Assembly: GCF_044068625.1 (NCBI RefSeq)
Contig: NZ_JBIPKH010000004.1
Location: forward strand, 1-64,000
DNA length: 64,000 nt
Origin: Desulfurivibrio sp044068625
GTDB lineage: Bacteria; Desulfobacterota; Desulfobulbia; Desulfobulbales; Desulfurivibrionaceae
Direction: 5' to 3'
Position 1 is the stretch's first letter. Every line of letters starts with the position of its first letter. Below the pieces are notes generated by a model. That model worked only from the letters and a program-made list of their open reading frames with translations, was not told the DNA's origin and made no database searches. Below, in pieces: positions 35,772 through 44,724 of this stretch. The position numbers and the translations under genes are program-made.

Positions 35772-36884
35772 TCAGGTCAGTTCAGTGATTATCTTTTGCA
35801 GGTCGGGCTGTTGGCGCTCGATTGATTCGACCAGGTGGAATTGATTCAGGGCCCGGCGCAGGTTATGCTGGGGGTCGTCCACTTTAAAATAACGGTTCCC
35901 CTCCAGATAGTCGCTGAAAAAACGCAGGCCCAGCTCAAAGGTGATCAGGTGGGCCGCCGGGTAAATGAAGGCGAAGTCGGCGCTGGTCAGCAGGGGGCGC
36001 ATCTCCTCCAGGTAGCCGCTCAGCAGGGCCCGGGCCAGTTCGAGATCGAATTCCGCCCCCGTCGGGGAGGAGCTGCTTTCCCCGGCCCGGTTGCAGCAGG
36101 AGCGCAGACAGTCACCGATATCGTAGTGAATAAGGCCCGGCTTGATGGTGTCGAGATCCACCAGGGCCAGGGCCAGGTCGTTGTCACTGCCGAAGAGAAT
36201 GTTGTCGAGTTTGGGGTCGCCGTGGATCACCTGTTCCACCAGCAGGCCCCGGGCCCGGGCCTGCTCCAGGGCCAGGGCCTGGCCCTGGAGCCGATGGATG
36301 AACTCGCGGCAGAAGACCACCTCCGCCCCATCGTGGCCGGAATCGGCCGGGGTGGGCAAGCCCTGGTAGTGGGCCAGCGCCCAGGGCAGGATATGCAGGG
36401 TGGGCAGCGGGTCATGGAGGAGAGCGGGGGGCAGGTCGGCCAGCAGGCGATGGAAGCGGCCCAGGGCGCCACCGGCCTCGAAGGCCTGGCCCTGGTGTTC
36501 GATGGCGCTGAGGGTCCGACTGTTTTCGATGAACTCCAGGGCGCGCCAACAGGCCCCCTGTTCATCGTAATGGTAATCCTGCTGTTGCCGGGTGGGCAGC
36601 AGTTTGATGGCCTGGCGGCGGATGGCGGCACCGCTTTGCTCCCCTTGCCGGCGCAGATGGTCGCTGACCAGGCGCAGATTCTGGAGCAGGGCCGCCGGTT
36701 GGGGGAAAACCGCCGGGTTAAGGCGCTGGAGCAGGAAGGCGGTCCCGTCGCGGCAGCGGACCAGATAACTGTCGTTGATCAGTCCCCGGCCGTGGGGGGT
36801 TAGGGCGACAATGTCGTCGGCCGCCGCGAAGCTGGCGGCGATGGTGACGGGGTCGGGCTGGGGGGAGATTGGGTCCTGTTTCAC
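35772..36884 (-). CDS. APH/NahK-like sugar or amino-sugar kinase
   Basis: 370-residue phosphotransferase of the aminoglycoside-kinase fold. The Brenner-type motif VIHGDPKLDNILF and the metal-binding VDLDTIKPGLIHYDIGD are intact. LINDSYLVRCRDGTAFLLQRLNPAVF at the N-terminus resembles N-acetylhexosamine 1-kinases more than antibiotic-resistance enzymes. A sugar or amino-sugar 1-phosphate product is likely but unproven. It follows the RsbW-like gene by 34 bases in the same direction. Confidence 0.8.
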   Translation of the reverse strand: MKQDPISPQPDPVTIAASFAAADDIVALTPHGRGLINDSYLVRCRDGTAFLLQRLNPAVFPQPAALLQNLRLVSDHLRRQGEQSGAAIRRQAIKLLPTRQQQDYHYDEQGACWRALEFIENSRTLSAIEHQGQAFEAGGALGRFHRLLADLPPALLHDPLPTLHILPWALAHYQGLPTPADSGHDGAEVVFCREFIHRLQGQALALEQARARGLLVEQVIHGDPKLDNILFGSDNDLALALVDLDTIKPGLIHYDIGDCLRSCCNRAGESSSSPTGAEFDLELARALLSGYLEEMRPLLTSADFAFIYPAAHLITFELGLRFFSDYLEGNRYFKVDDPQHNLRRALNQFHLVESIERQQPDLQKIITELT

Positions 36885-36918
36885 GGTCAGCTCTGCTTAC
36901 CTGCTGTTACCGCCAATG

Positions 36919-37350
36919 TCAAGGCGCGTGACCCGATCGGTGGGGGCGGGCGAAGGTGACGATCAGGTGTCGGCCCCGCTTTTGCCAACCCACCGAGCTG
37001 GCAAAGCTCTTAATGATGAAGAGCCCCCGGCCGGTTTCGGCGATCAGGCCCTCGTCCCTGGTGGGATCGGGAAGAGCCCGGAAGTTGAAGCCCGCGCCGG
37101 CGTCTATCACCTCAAAACAGAAATCATTGGCCAGGCGCCAGCGAAACAGGATGGGCAGGTCGGGCTGCCGGCGGTTGCCGTGTTTCCAGGCATTGATGAT
37201 CGCCTCACCCAGGACCATGCGGATCTTGGGCAGCACCTCCCCGTAGCCCTGCCGGAGCAGTTCCGGTTCGACCAGCCGCCAGCATGCTTCCACCACCTGG
37301 TCGATATCCTGAAACCGGTCGGGCCGGAAGGCGCGCTCGCCGGAGATCAC
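36919..37350 (-). CDS. RsbW-like anti-sigma/serine kinase ATPase
   Basis: 143 residues with the GHKL ATP-binding fold: N-box VLGEAIINAWKHGN, G1-box type VIDAGAGFN, and the lid/G2 region GRGLFIIKSF. It is the kinase half of a partner-switching module. The start overlaps the stop of the PP2C phosphatase gene (ATGA), so they are made together. The antagonist STAS protein is not adjacent; a candidate is at 56403-56714. Confidence 0.85.
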   Translation of the reverse strand: MISGERAFRPDRFQDIDQVVEACWRLVEPELLRQGYGEVLPKIRMVLGEAIINAWKHGNRRQPDLPILFRWRLANDFCFEVIDAGAGFNFRALPDPTRDEGLIAETGRGLFIIKSFASSVGWQKRGRHLIVTFARPHRSGHAP

Positions 37351-38531
37351 GGCGTCCCTCGGTAATGGATGGCCAGTATGGTGAGATCGTCGGGGAAGCG
37401 GATCTGGTTGGAGTTGATCAGCAGCCGCTCCAGCAGGGTGTTCAGGGCTGAATCGTCGGTGGGGAAGCCCTGCTGGGCAAGCAGGGCCAGCAGACCCTGG
37501 TTGCCCAGCATCTCTCCATTTTGCTGGTGGTTGTCGATCTCGATGGCGCCGTCGGTGTAGAACAGCAGGCCGTCGCCCGGCTCCAGGGGCAGCCGGTTAA
37601 CCTGATAGGCATGGTCGGCGAGCAGCCCCAGGGGCAGGCTGGCGGACTTGATCAGTCGGGGCTCTCCCCGGCGGTGCAGAATAAAGGAGGGGCTGCCGGC
37701 GGCACAGAGATGGGCCGCCTGATCCTTTAGGTCGATCAGGCCGAAAAGCCCGGTGGCGAAGGATTCGCCGTCCCGCAACAGGGAGCAGAGTGTGTGGTTG
37801 ATGGCCTCGACCAGGGTGGCCGGCTGGGTCAGCAGATGGCGGTTGCTCTCCCACAGGGAGTGGAGATGCATGGTGTAGAGCCCGGCGGCGGTGCCGTGGC
37901 CCATCAGATCGGCAATACAGAAGGCGTAGCGCTGGTCGTCCAGCTTTTCCACCGTGTAATAATCGCCCCCCAGCACTCCGTGGGGCAGGTATTTGGCGGT
38001 AAAGCCCAGGCGGGGATGATCGTTGGGGGGCAGCTGCATGGAGCGGGCCTGGATCAGCTTGGCCCGCTCCAGGTCGCGGATCTCGGCCGAATAGTCCCGG
38101 AAAACCTCCACCCCCCCGATCACCTGGCCCTGCTGGTCGTAAATGGGTGAGACATTGACCTGGACCGGAAGCCGCCGACCCTCCCGGTTGACCAGAAACA
38201 GCAGGCTGGGGGAGGTGGTGGCGGTGCCGGTGACCATGGCCCGGTGCAGGGGGCAGCGCTCCTTGCCGCAGAGGAGATGACCATCCTTGTCGGTGTGGCA
38301 AAGCAGATCATCATGGCATCTCCTGCCCAGGACCTCCCGGGTCCGCCAGCCGGTGATCCGCTCGGCCGCCCGATTCCAGTAAACGATTTTCCGTTGCCGG
38401 TCGGTGACATAAACCCCGTCGCCGATCGCCTGCAGAATCTGCTGGGCGGAGTAGGGGAGCAGCCCGGGCTCGCCGTTGCCGGGGAGGTCGGCCGGTGACG
38501 GACAAGGGCAGGTTGGTTCTATTTTTGGCAT
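37347..38531 (-). CDS. PAS-PP2C (SpoIIE/RsbU-type) serine phosphatase
   Basis: 394 residues. An N-terminal PAS domain (AIGDGVYVTDRQRKIVYWNRAAERITGW, with a Cys-rich insert RRCHDDLLCHTDKDG.LLCGKERCP) is followed by a short coiled linker and a SpoIIE/PP2C phosphatase domain with GGDYYTV, CIADLMGHGTAAGLYT and DGLLFYTDGAIEI, which hold the metal-binding Asp residues. It dephosphorylates a STAS antagonist in response to a PAS signal. The Cys/His insert could be a redox or metal sensor. It is coupled to the RsbW-like kinase. Confidence 0.88.
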   Translation of the reverse strand: MPKIEPTCPCPSPADLPGNGEPGLLPYSAQQILQAIGDGVYVTDRQRKIVYWNRAAERITGWRTREVLGRRCHDDLLCHTDKDGHLLCGKERCPLHRAMVTGTATTSPSLLFLVNREGRRLPVQVNVSPIYDQQGQVIGGVEVFRDYSAEIRDLERAKLIQARSMQLPPNDHPRLGFTAKYLPHGVLGGDYYTVEKLDDQRYAFCIADLMGHGTAAGLYTMHLHSLWESNRHLLTQPATLVEAINHTLCSLLRDGESFATGLFGLIDLKDQAAHLCAAGSPSFILHRRGEPRLIKSASLPLGLLADHAYQVNRLPLEPGDGLLFYTDGAIEIDNHQQNGEMLGNQGLLALLAQQGFPTDDSALNTLLERLLINSNQIRFPDDLTILAIHYRGTP

Positions 38532-38760
38532 GGGCGGGGCTCCGGGATGATCTGGGCGGGGAAACCGTCACCGGTCAACGTTGCCGTTTGGTGCCTTGAA
38601 TGTTATCTTGAGTTTGTTTAAGGTCAAGATATTTTTGCCAAAATCTGGCGCTAAAACCTTGAAAAATATGCAGTGGACGGGTAGGGATTCATAATAGTTA
38701 TTTTCAGCGACTATGCTGATAATTCCCGAGGGCCAAGGCCGGGAGGGAGCGCTACGCGAA

Positions 38761-39102
38761 ATGCACGAGATGTCCATTGCCATAAGTATCGTCGAGCTGG
38801 CGGAGCGAGAAGCGCGGTTGGCCGGGGCCCGGCGGATCAGGCTGGTCGAGGTGGAGGTGGGGGCCCTGGCCGGCGTGATGAGTGACGCTTTGCGGTTCTG
38901 CTTTGCGGCGGCCTGCCGGGAAACCTTGGCCGACGGGGCGGAACTGCGGGTGGTGGAGGTGGCGGGCCGGGGGGTCTGCGCCAGTTGCCGGCGATCCGGG
39001 GCCATGGCCGAAGCGATGGCGCTTTGTCCGGTCTGCGGGGGGATCATGCGGGCCAGCGGCGGCCGGGAGTTGCGCCTGGCCGCCATCGAAGTTGATGATT
39101 GA
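38761..39102 (+). CDS. hypA: hydrogenase nickel-insertion protein HypA
   Basis: 113-residue nickel metallochaperone. MHEMSIA carries the conserved Ni-binding His2-Glu3. The zinc site is CASC ... CPVC (CVCASCRR and ALCPVCGG). With HypB it inserts nickel into HoxH. ATG 38761 is required by the conserved MHE start; GGGAGGG lies upstream at 38741-38747. It is the first gene of hypABFCDE; the 229-base region between it and the divergent PP2C gene contains no gene. Confidence 0.95.
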   Translation: MHEMSIAISIVELAEREARLAGARRIRLVEVEVGALAGVMSDALRFCFAAACRETLADGAELRVVEVAGRGVCASCRRSGAMAEAMALCPVCGGIMRASGGRELRLAAIEVDD

Positions 39103-39120
39103 ACGGCAAGGGAGGGAGAG

Positions 39121-39855
39121 ATGTGTGACGATTGCGGCTGCCACCATGGCGATGATCAGGTGACCATTACCGGGCCGGCCGGGCGGCGCCTGCGGGTGGA
39201 AAAGGAGGTTCTGGGGCTCAATGACGCCCAGGCCGCCCATAATCGGGAGCATTTCCGGCGTCGGCGGATCCTGGCCCTCAACTTGGTCAGCTCGCCGGGT
39301 TCCGGCAAAACCACCCTCCTGGAGCGGACCATCCTGGGCCTGGCCGCCGGGCCCCCCCTGGCGGTGATCGAGGGGGACCAGCAGACCCTGCTCGATGCCC
39401 AGCGGATCGAGCGGACCGGGGCGCCGGTGGTACAGATCAACACCGGGGCTGGTTGCCATCTCGACGCCGCCATGGTCCATCAGGCCCTGCATCGCCTGGA
39501 GCTGGAGGACAACTCGCTGCTCTTCATTGAAAATGTCGGCAACCTGGTTTGTCCGGCCATGTTTGACCTGGGCGAGGCGGCCAAGGTGGTGATCATCAGT
39601 GTCACCGAGGGTGAGGACAAGCCCCTGAAATACCCCGCCATGTTCGCCGCCGCCGGGGTTTGCCTGATCAACAAGATAGATCTCCTGCCCCACCTGGATT
39701 TTTCGGTGAGCCGCTGCCTGGAGTATGCCCGGGGGGTTAATCCCGCCCTGCGGTTTTTCACCCTCTCGGCCCGCAGCGGCGAGGGGATGGAGGCCTGGTT
39801 GGCCTGGTTGCGCGCGGAACACGCGCGGCAAGGGGCTTTGGGGCTTGATGGCTGA
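39121..39855 (+). CDS. hypB: hydrogenase nickel-incorporation GTPase HypB
   Basis: 244-residue GTPase. The N-terminus MCDDCGCHH contains the high-affinity nickel site (CxxCGC). P-loop SSPGSGKTT, ENVGNLVCPAMFDLGE and NKIDLLPHLDF follow. It drives nickel delivery to the large subunit together with HypA. The stop overlaps the start of hypF. No long His-rich storage stretch is present. Confidence 0.96.
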   Translation: MCDDCGCHHGDDQVTITGPAGRRLRVEKEVLGLNDAQAAHNREHFRRRRILALNLVSSPGSGKTTLLERTILGLAAGPPLAVIEGDQQTLLDAQRIERTGAPVVQINTGAGCHLDAAMVHQALHRLELEDNSLLFIENVGNLVCPAMFDLGEAAKVVIISVTEGEDKPLKYPAMFAAAGVCLINKIDLLPHLDFSVSRCLEYARGVNPALRFFTLSARSGEGMEAWLAWLRAEHARQGALGLDG

Positions 39856-42229
39856 ATCGGCAGCGGAGACCGGGGTGGAGCTGACCGGCCGGGAGCCACG
39901 TCGGCGCTGGTGCCTGCGGCTTGGCGGCATCGTCCAGGGGGTGGGGTTTCGCCCCTTTGTCCATCGCCTGGCCCACCGTTATGCCTTGGGCGGGCGGGTG
40001 TACAACGATGCCGCCGGGGTGGTGATCGAGGTGGAGGGACCGGTCGCTGATCTGACCGCCTTTGCCGCCGCGCTGGTCGCCGAGCCGCCCCCCGCCGCCC
40101 AGATCGGCGAGCTCAGCCGCCGACCGGTGGAGCCGGTGGGGGAGATAACCTTTATCGTCGAAGCTTCCGCCGCCGCCGGTCCGGGTCGGGCCGGGGTGGC
40201 CCCCGACCTGGCCCTCTGCGCCGACTGCCACCATGAGCTGCTGGACCCCAGCGACCGCCGTTACCGCTACCCCTTCATCAATTGCAGCAACTGCGGTCCC
40301 CGCTACACCATCATCGAAAAAATCCCCTATGATCGGCCCAACACCTCCATGGCGGCCTTCACCATGTGCCCGGCCTGCCGGGCCGAATATGAAGATCCGA
40401 GTCAGCGCCGCTTCCATGCCCAACCCAACGCCTGCCCCCTCTGCGGCCCCCGCTTAAGCCTGCTGCTGGCAACCCCGGCGGGGGATTTTCAGCCTTTGGG
40501 CGGCGGGGCGAGCGGGACAAAGAGCCCGGCGGATGCCGAGTCGGCCATGGCCCGGCAACTGTTGCGGGAGGGCAAGGTCGTGGCCATAAAGGGGATCGGC
40601 GGCTTTCACCTGGTGGTGGCGGCCGACAACGAACAGGCGGTGCAAACCCTGCGGCGGCGCAAGGGGAGGGGGCAAAAACCCCTGGCCCTGATGGCTCGGG
40701 ATCTGGCCACGGCCAAAGCCCTTGTCCACTTGAACCCGGACGAGGAAGCGGCCCTGACCAGTCCGGCTCGGCCCATTCTGCTGGCGGTGAAAAAAACGGG
40801 GCGGGGACTGGCGGCGGTGGCCCCCGGCAACAACCGCTTCGGGGTGATGCTGCCCTATGCCCCGCTCCACCATCTGCTGCTGGGGGATGATCTGCCGCTC
40901 TTGGTGATGACCAGCGCCAATCGCGGCGGGGAACCGATCTGTATCGGCAACCAGGAGGCACAACGGCGGCTGGCCGGGATCGCCGACGCCATTCTGTTGC
41001 ATGACCGGGAGATTTTGCGCGGCAATGACGATTCGGTGCTGATGGTGCCGGATGCCGCCGCAGCTCCCATTTTTCTCCGCCGGGGCCGGGGGCATGCCCC
41101 CGGCATCCTGCCCCGGCTCCACGATGGGCCGCCGGTGCTGGGGGTGGGGGGTGAGCTGAAAAATACGCTCTGCCTGGCGGGTCCGGAGCGGGTGGTTTTG
41201 AGCCAGCACCTTGGTGATCTGCAAAATCTGGAAACCTACCAAGTCTTTTGCCGTACCGTCGCCGACCTGACCCAACTTTTCGCCCTCACCCCGGGGATGG
41301 TGGCCTGCGATCTCCATCCCGACTACCTTGCCAGCCGTTGGGCCCGGCAATGGGCCGAGGAGCAGGGGGTGCCCCTGGTGACGGTCCAGCACCACCACGC
41401 CCATCTGGCCGCCGCTCTGGCCGAGCATCGCCATGATGGCCCGGCCATCGGCCTGATTCTCGACGGTACCGGTTACGGTTCCGATGGCACCATCTGGGGG
41501 GGGGAGATCCTGCTGGGGGACGCCGCCTCCTTTAGCCGCTTCGGCCACCTGGAAACCCTGCTCCTGCCCGGCGGGGAGGCCGCGGTCAAAGAGCCTTGGC
41601 GAACGGGTCTGGCCTACCTGGAGCAGGCTTTTGCCGGGGATATTCCCCGGCTGCCCTGGCTGGCGGCCCCCGCTACCGGGGAGTTTCCCCGCCAGCAGGA
41701 GTTGCTGCTGGCCATGCTGCACAAAAAAATCAACTGCCCTGCCACCAGCAGTTGCGGCCGTCTCTTCGACGCGGTGGCGGCCATCGGCGGAGTTTGCCTT
41801 CGGATCAGCTATGAGGCCCAGGCCGCCATCGAGCTGATGCAGCTGGGTGGTGGCCTGGCCGGTCCCGATTATGACTGGGGCCTGGAGGAGGAGGGTGAGG
41901 GGATAGTGCTTGCCATTCGCCCCCTGGTGCGGGATATTGCCCGGGCGGTGGCGGCCGGGGAGGAGATCGGCCGGATCAGCCGGCGTTTTCACTACACTTT
42001 GGTCCAGCTTTTTGCCGCCGGCGTGGCGCGGGCGGCGGCGGTGAGTGGGCTGAAAACGGTGGTTCTTGCCGGCGGGGTGATGCAGAATGAGATAATACTG
42101 CGGGGGCTGGAGCGGGAACTGGCGGCGGCGGGTTTTAAGGTGCTGATCCCCCGGAGCCTGCCGCTCAACGACGGCGGCATCGCCTACGGGCAGGTGGCGG
42201 TGGCGATCGCGCGGTCAGCAAAAACATAG
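39848..42229 (+). CDS. hypF: carbamoyltransferase HypF
   Basis: 793 residues. Domains in order: acylphosphatase (GIVQGVGFRPFVHRLA), double zinc-finger with CxxC pairs (CADCHHEL, CSNCGPRY, CPACRAEY, CPLCGP), a YrdC-like domain (about 190-370) and a Kae1-like domain with HHHAHLAAALAEH and LAGGVMQNE. It makes the carbamoyl group that becomes the CN ligand of the NiFe site. ATG 39848 overlaps the end of hypB; a longer reading from 39725 is in hypB. Confidence 0.96.
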   Translation: MAESAAETGVELTGREPRRRWCLRLGGIVQGVGFRPFVHRLAHRYALGGRVYNDAAGVVIEVEGPVADLTAFAAALVAEPPPAAQIGELSRRPVEPVGEITFIVEASAAAGPGRAGVAPDLALCADCHHELLDPSDRRYRYPFINCSNCGPRYTIIEKIPYDRPNTSMAAFTMCPACRAEYEDPSQRRFHAQPNACPLCGPRLSLLLATPAGDFQPLGGGASGTKSPADAESAMARQLLREGKVVAIKGIGGFHLVVAADNEQAVQTLRRRKGRGQKPLALMARDLATAKALVHLNPDEEAALTSPARPILLAVKKTGRGLAAVAPGNNRFGVMLPYAPLHHLLLGDDLPLLVMTSANRGGEPICIGNQEAQRRLAGIADAILLHDREILRGNDDSVLMVPDAAAAPIFLRRGRGHAPGILPRLHDGPPVLGVGGELKNTLCLAGPERVVLSQHLGDLQNLETYQVFCRTVADLTQLFALTPGMVACDLHPDYLASRWARQWAEEQGVPLVTVQHHHAHLAAALAEHRHDGPAIGLILDGTGYGSDGTIWGGEILLGDAASFSRFGHLETLLLPGGEAAVKEPWRTGLAYLEQAFAGDIPRLPWLAAPATGEFPRQQELLLAMLHKKINCPATSSCGRLFDAVAAIGGVCLRISYEAQAAIELMQLGGGLAGPDYDWGLEEEGEGIVLAIRPLVRDIARAVAAGEEIGRISRRFHYTLVQLFAAGVARAAAVSGLKTVVLAGGVMQNEIILRGLERELAAAGFKVLIPRSLPLNDGGIAYGQVAVAIARSAKT

Positions 42230-42238
42230 GGTGAAGAG

Positions 42239-42523
42239 ATGTGTCTGGCGGTCCCGGGTCGGGTGGTGGAAATTTTTGTGGAGAATGGACTCCGGATGGG
42301 GCATGTCGATTATGCCGGGGCCTTGAGCAAGGTCTGCCTGGAGTACGTGCCGGAGATCGCCATCGGTGATTATACCGTGGTGCATGCCGGCTTTGCCCTT
42401 TCGATCCTCGACGCGGAGGAGGCGGCTAAAAGTTTTGAGGTCTGGCGGGAGTTGCAGGCGACGGCGGCCCGGGAGGGGGTCGATCTCTTCGGCCGCCCCC
42501 TGGAGAAGGATGGGGCCGAATGA
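42239..42523 (+). CDS. hypC: hydrogenase maturation chaperone HypC
   Basis: 94-residue chaperone. MCLAVPGRVVEI is the diagnostic start; Cys2 binds iron and shuttles the Fe(CN)2CO unit with HypD to the large subunit. GVDYAGALSKVCLEYVPEI and YTVVHAGFALSILDAEEA follow. The stop overlaps the hypD start by four bases. Confidence 0.95.
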   Translation: MCLAVPGRVVEIFVENGLRMGHVDYAGALSKVCLEYVPEIAIGDYTVVHAGFALSILDAEEAAKSFEVWRELQATAAREGVDLFGRPLEKDGAE

Positions 42524-43632
42524 AATTCCTCGACGAATACCGGGACCCGGAGCTGGCCCGGGGCCTGTTGGCCCGGATTGGCGCCAGCGTCAGCCGCCCC
42601 TGGGTGATCATGGAGATCTGCGGGGGGCATACCCACGCCATTATTCGCCACGGCCTGGACCGGCTGCTGCCGCCGGAAATCGAACTGGTTCACGGTCCGG
42701 GCTGCCCGGTCTGCGTGACCCCCGTAGCCCTGATCGACCGGGCCATCGCCTTGGCCCGGCGGCCGGAAGTTATTTTTACCAGCTTTGGCGATATGTTGCG
42801 GGTGCCGGGCAGTGCCACCGGCGGCTTACCCGCCAGCCTGCAGCAGGCCCGGGCCGCCGGGGCCGAGGTGCGGATGCTCTATTCGCCGCTGGAGGCGGTG
42901 GAGTTGGCCCGGAAAAATCCCGACCGCCAAGTGGTCTTTTTCGCGGTGGGTTTTGAAACCACCGCCCCCGGCAACGCCATGGCGGCCTTGCAGGCTTCCC
43001 GCCTGGGGCTCGATAATTTCAGCCTGCTGGTCAGCCATGTGCTGGTGCCGCCGGCCATCGCCGCCCTGCTGGCCGCCCCCGACAACCGGGTCCAGGCCTT
43101 CCTCGCCGCCGGCCATGTCTGCACGGTGATGGGCTGGGAAGAGTATGAACCGCTGGTGGCCCGCCATCGGGTGCCCATGGTGGCGGCCGGTTTTGAGCCG
43201 GTGGATATCCTGGCCGCCATCCTGATGCTGGTTGAGCAGCTGGAAGCGGGCCGGGCGACGGTGGCCAATGAGTATACCCGTTCGGTGCGCCGCCAGGGGA
43301 ATCCGGCGGCCCGCGAGGCGGTGGCGCGGGTGTTTCAGGTAAGCGACCGGGAATGGCGGGGCCTGGGCATTATCCCCCAGAGCGGTTTGGCCCTGCGGTC
43401 GGAATTTGCCGCCTTCGACGCCCAGCAACGCTTTGAGCCGTCGGCTTGCCCGGTCCCGACAGATTCACTTTGCCTCGGCGGCGAGATTCTGCGGGGGGTG
43501 AAAAAACCGCCCCAATGTCCGGCCTTTGGTCGTGAATGCCGGCCGGAACATCCCCTGGGCGCGACCATGGTTTCCAGTGAAGGCGCTTGCAGTGCTTACT
43601 ACCAGGCGGGCAAGCGCGGGGTGGCAGCGTGA
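42520..43632 (+). CDS. hypD: hydrogenase formation protein HypD
   Basis: 370-residue scaffold for assembly of Fe(CN)2CO. Conserved MEICGGHTHAI, GPGCPVCVTP, FAVGFETTAPGNA and a Cys-rich C-terminal [4Fe-4S] region (KKPPQCPAFGRECRPEHPLGA...EGACSAYY). Length is typical. Coupled to hypC upstream and hypE downstream (the hypE GTG overlaps its stop). Confidence 0.96.
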   Translation: MKFLDEYRDPELARGLLARIGASVSRPWVIMEICGGHTHAIIRHGLDRLLPPEIELVHGPGCPVCVTPVALIDRAIALARRPEVIFTSFGDMLRVPGSATGGLPASLQQARAAGAEVRMLYSPLEAVELARKNPDRQVVFFAVGFETTAPGNAMAALQASRLGLDNFSLLVSHVLVPPAIAALLAAPDNRVQAFLAAGHVCTVMGWEEYEPLVARHRVPMVAAGFEPVDILAAILMLVEQLEAGRATVANEYTRSVRRQGNPAAREAVARVFQVSDREWRGLGIIPQSGLALRSEFAAFDAQQRFEPSACPVPTDSLCLGGEILRGVKKPPQCPAFGRECRPEHPLGATMVSSEGACSAYYQAGKRGVAA

Positions 43633-44705
43633 AGAGGGTCAAGTCGGAGAATTTTTTCTGCCCCTTGCCGCTGGCCGGTGGCGAGACGGTGCAGCTGGCC
43701 CATGGCGGCGGCAGCCGGATGGCCGCTGAACTGATCGAAAAGCTGCTGGTGCCGGGCTTTGACGATCCGGTTCTCTCCCGTCTGGAGGATCAGGCCACCC
43801 TGGATCTGGTCCTGGCTCCGGGTGAGCGGCTGGCCTTTACCACCGATTCCTTCGTGGTCGATCCCCTCTTTTTCCCCGGCGGCAGCATCGGCGAGCTGGC
43901 GATCAACGGCACCATCAACGATCTGGCCATGGGTGGGGCCCGGCCGCTCTATCTCTCGGTGGCCCTGATCATCGAGGAGGGCTTGCCCCTGGCCGATCTT
44001 GAGCGGGTGCTGGCCGCCATGGCCACGGCGGCCCGGGCCGCGGGCGTCCGGGTGGTTACCGGTGATACCAAGGTGGTGGGCCGGGGGGCCTGCGACAAGC
44101 TCTTTATCAATACCAGCGGAATCGGCCTGGTGCCGGTGGGGGTTGACCTCTCCGCCGCCAATTTGCGGCCCGGCGACCGGATTATTCTCTCCGGCACCAT
44201 GGCCGATCACGGTATGGCGATCATGAGCTGCCGGGAGGGTTTGAGCTTTGTCAGCCCCCTGGCCAGCGATACCGCCGCCCTCCACGGTCTGGTGGCGGCG
44301 ATGCTGGCGGTGGCGCCCCCGGCCGCCGGCGGCCTGCGGGCGATGCGCGATCCCACCCGGGGAGGGGTGGCGGCGGTGTTGAGTGAGCTGGCCCGGGCCT
44401 CCCGGGTCGGGGTGGTGATCGCCGAGGAGCGGTTGCCGGTGGCTCCCCCGGTGCGGGGGGGCTGCGAGGTTCTGGGAATTGACCCCCTCTTTGTCGCCAA
44501 CGAGGGCAAACTGCTGGCGGCGGTGGCGGCGGAGCGGGCCGATGAGCTGCTGGCCGCCATGCGGGCCCATCCCTTGGGGAGAGAGGCCGCGATCATCGGC
44601 GAGGTGACGGCGGCCAACCCCGGGCTGGTGGCCCTGCGCACCATTCTGGGAACCAGCAGGATTATCGATCTGCCCGCCGGTGAACAGTTGCCGCGGATCT
44701 GTTGA
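43629..44705 (+). CDS. hypE: hydrogenase expression/formation protein HypE
   Basis: 358-residue AIRS-fold enzyme that dehydrates thiocarboxamide to thiocyanate for the CN ligands. It contains FFPGGSIGELAINGTINDLAMGGA, MRDPTRGGVAAVLSE, and the indispensable C-terminal PRIC (Cys is last) that accepts the carbamoyl group. It resembles SelD in fold but the C-terminus and operon identify it as HypE. GTG 43629 overlaps the hypD stop (GTGA). No selD is present here. Confidence 0.95.
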   Translation: MKRVKSENFFCPLPLAGGETVQLAHGGGSRMAAELIEKLLVPGFDDPVLSRLEDQATLDLVLAPGERLAFTTDSFVVDPLFFPGGSIGELAINGTINDLAMGGARPLYLSVALIIEEGLPLADLERVLAAMATAARAAGVRVVTGDTKVVGRGACDKLFINTSGIGLVPVGVDLSAANLRPGDRIILSGTMADHGMAIMSCREGLSFVSPLASDTAALHGLVAAMLAVAPPAAGGLRAMRDPTRGGVAAVLSELARASRVGVVIAEERLPVAPPVRGGCEVLGIDPLFVANEGKLLAAVAAERADELLAAMRAHPLGREAAIIGEVTAANPGLVALRTILGTSRIIDLPAGEQLPRIC

Positions 44706-44724
44706 ACTCTGCCCCAAAACGGGT

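Noticed and set aside
38526..38542. Sigma-54-like TGGCATGGGCGGGGCTC pointing at hypA.
   Set aside because: GG-N10-GC spacing fits, but the -12 box lacks the T residues and it overlaps the start of the PP2C gene, 220 bases from hypA.
38614..38627. FNR-like palindrome TTGTTTAAGGTCAA before hypA.
   Set aside because: Two mismatches to TTGAT-N4-ATCAA and no suitable promoter beside it; could be chance.
43629..44705. SelD (selenophosphate synthase), which would go with selA.
   Set aside because: The AIRS fold is shared, but the C-terminal PRIC, the lack of the SelD N-terminal active site, and the hyp operon make it HypE.
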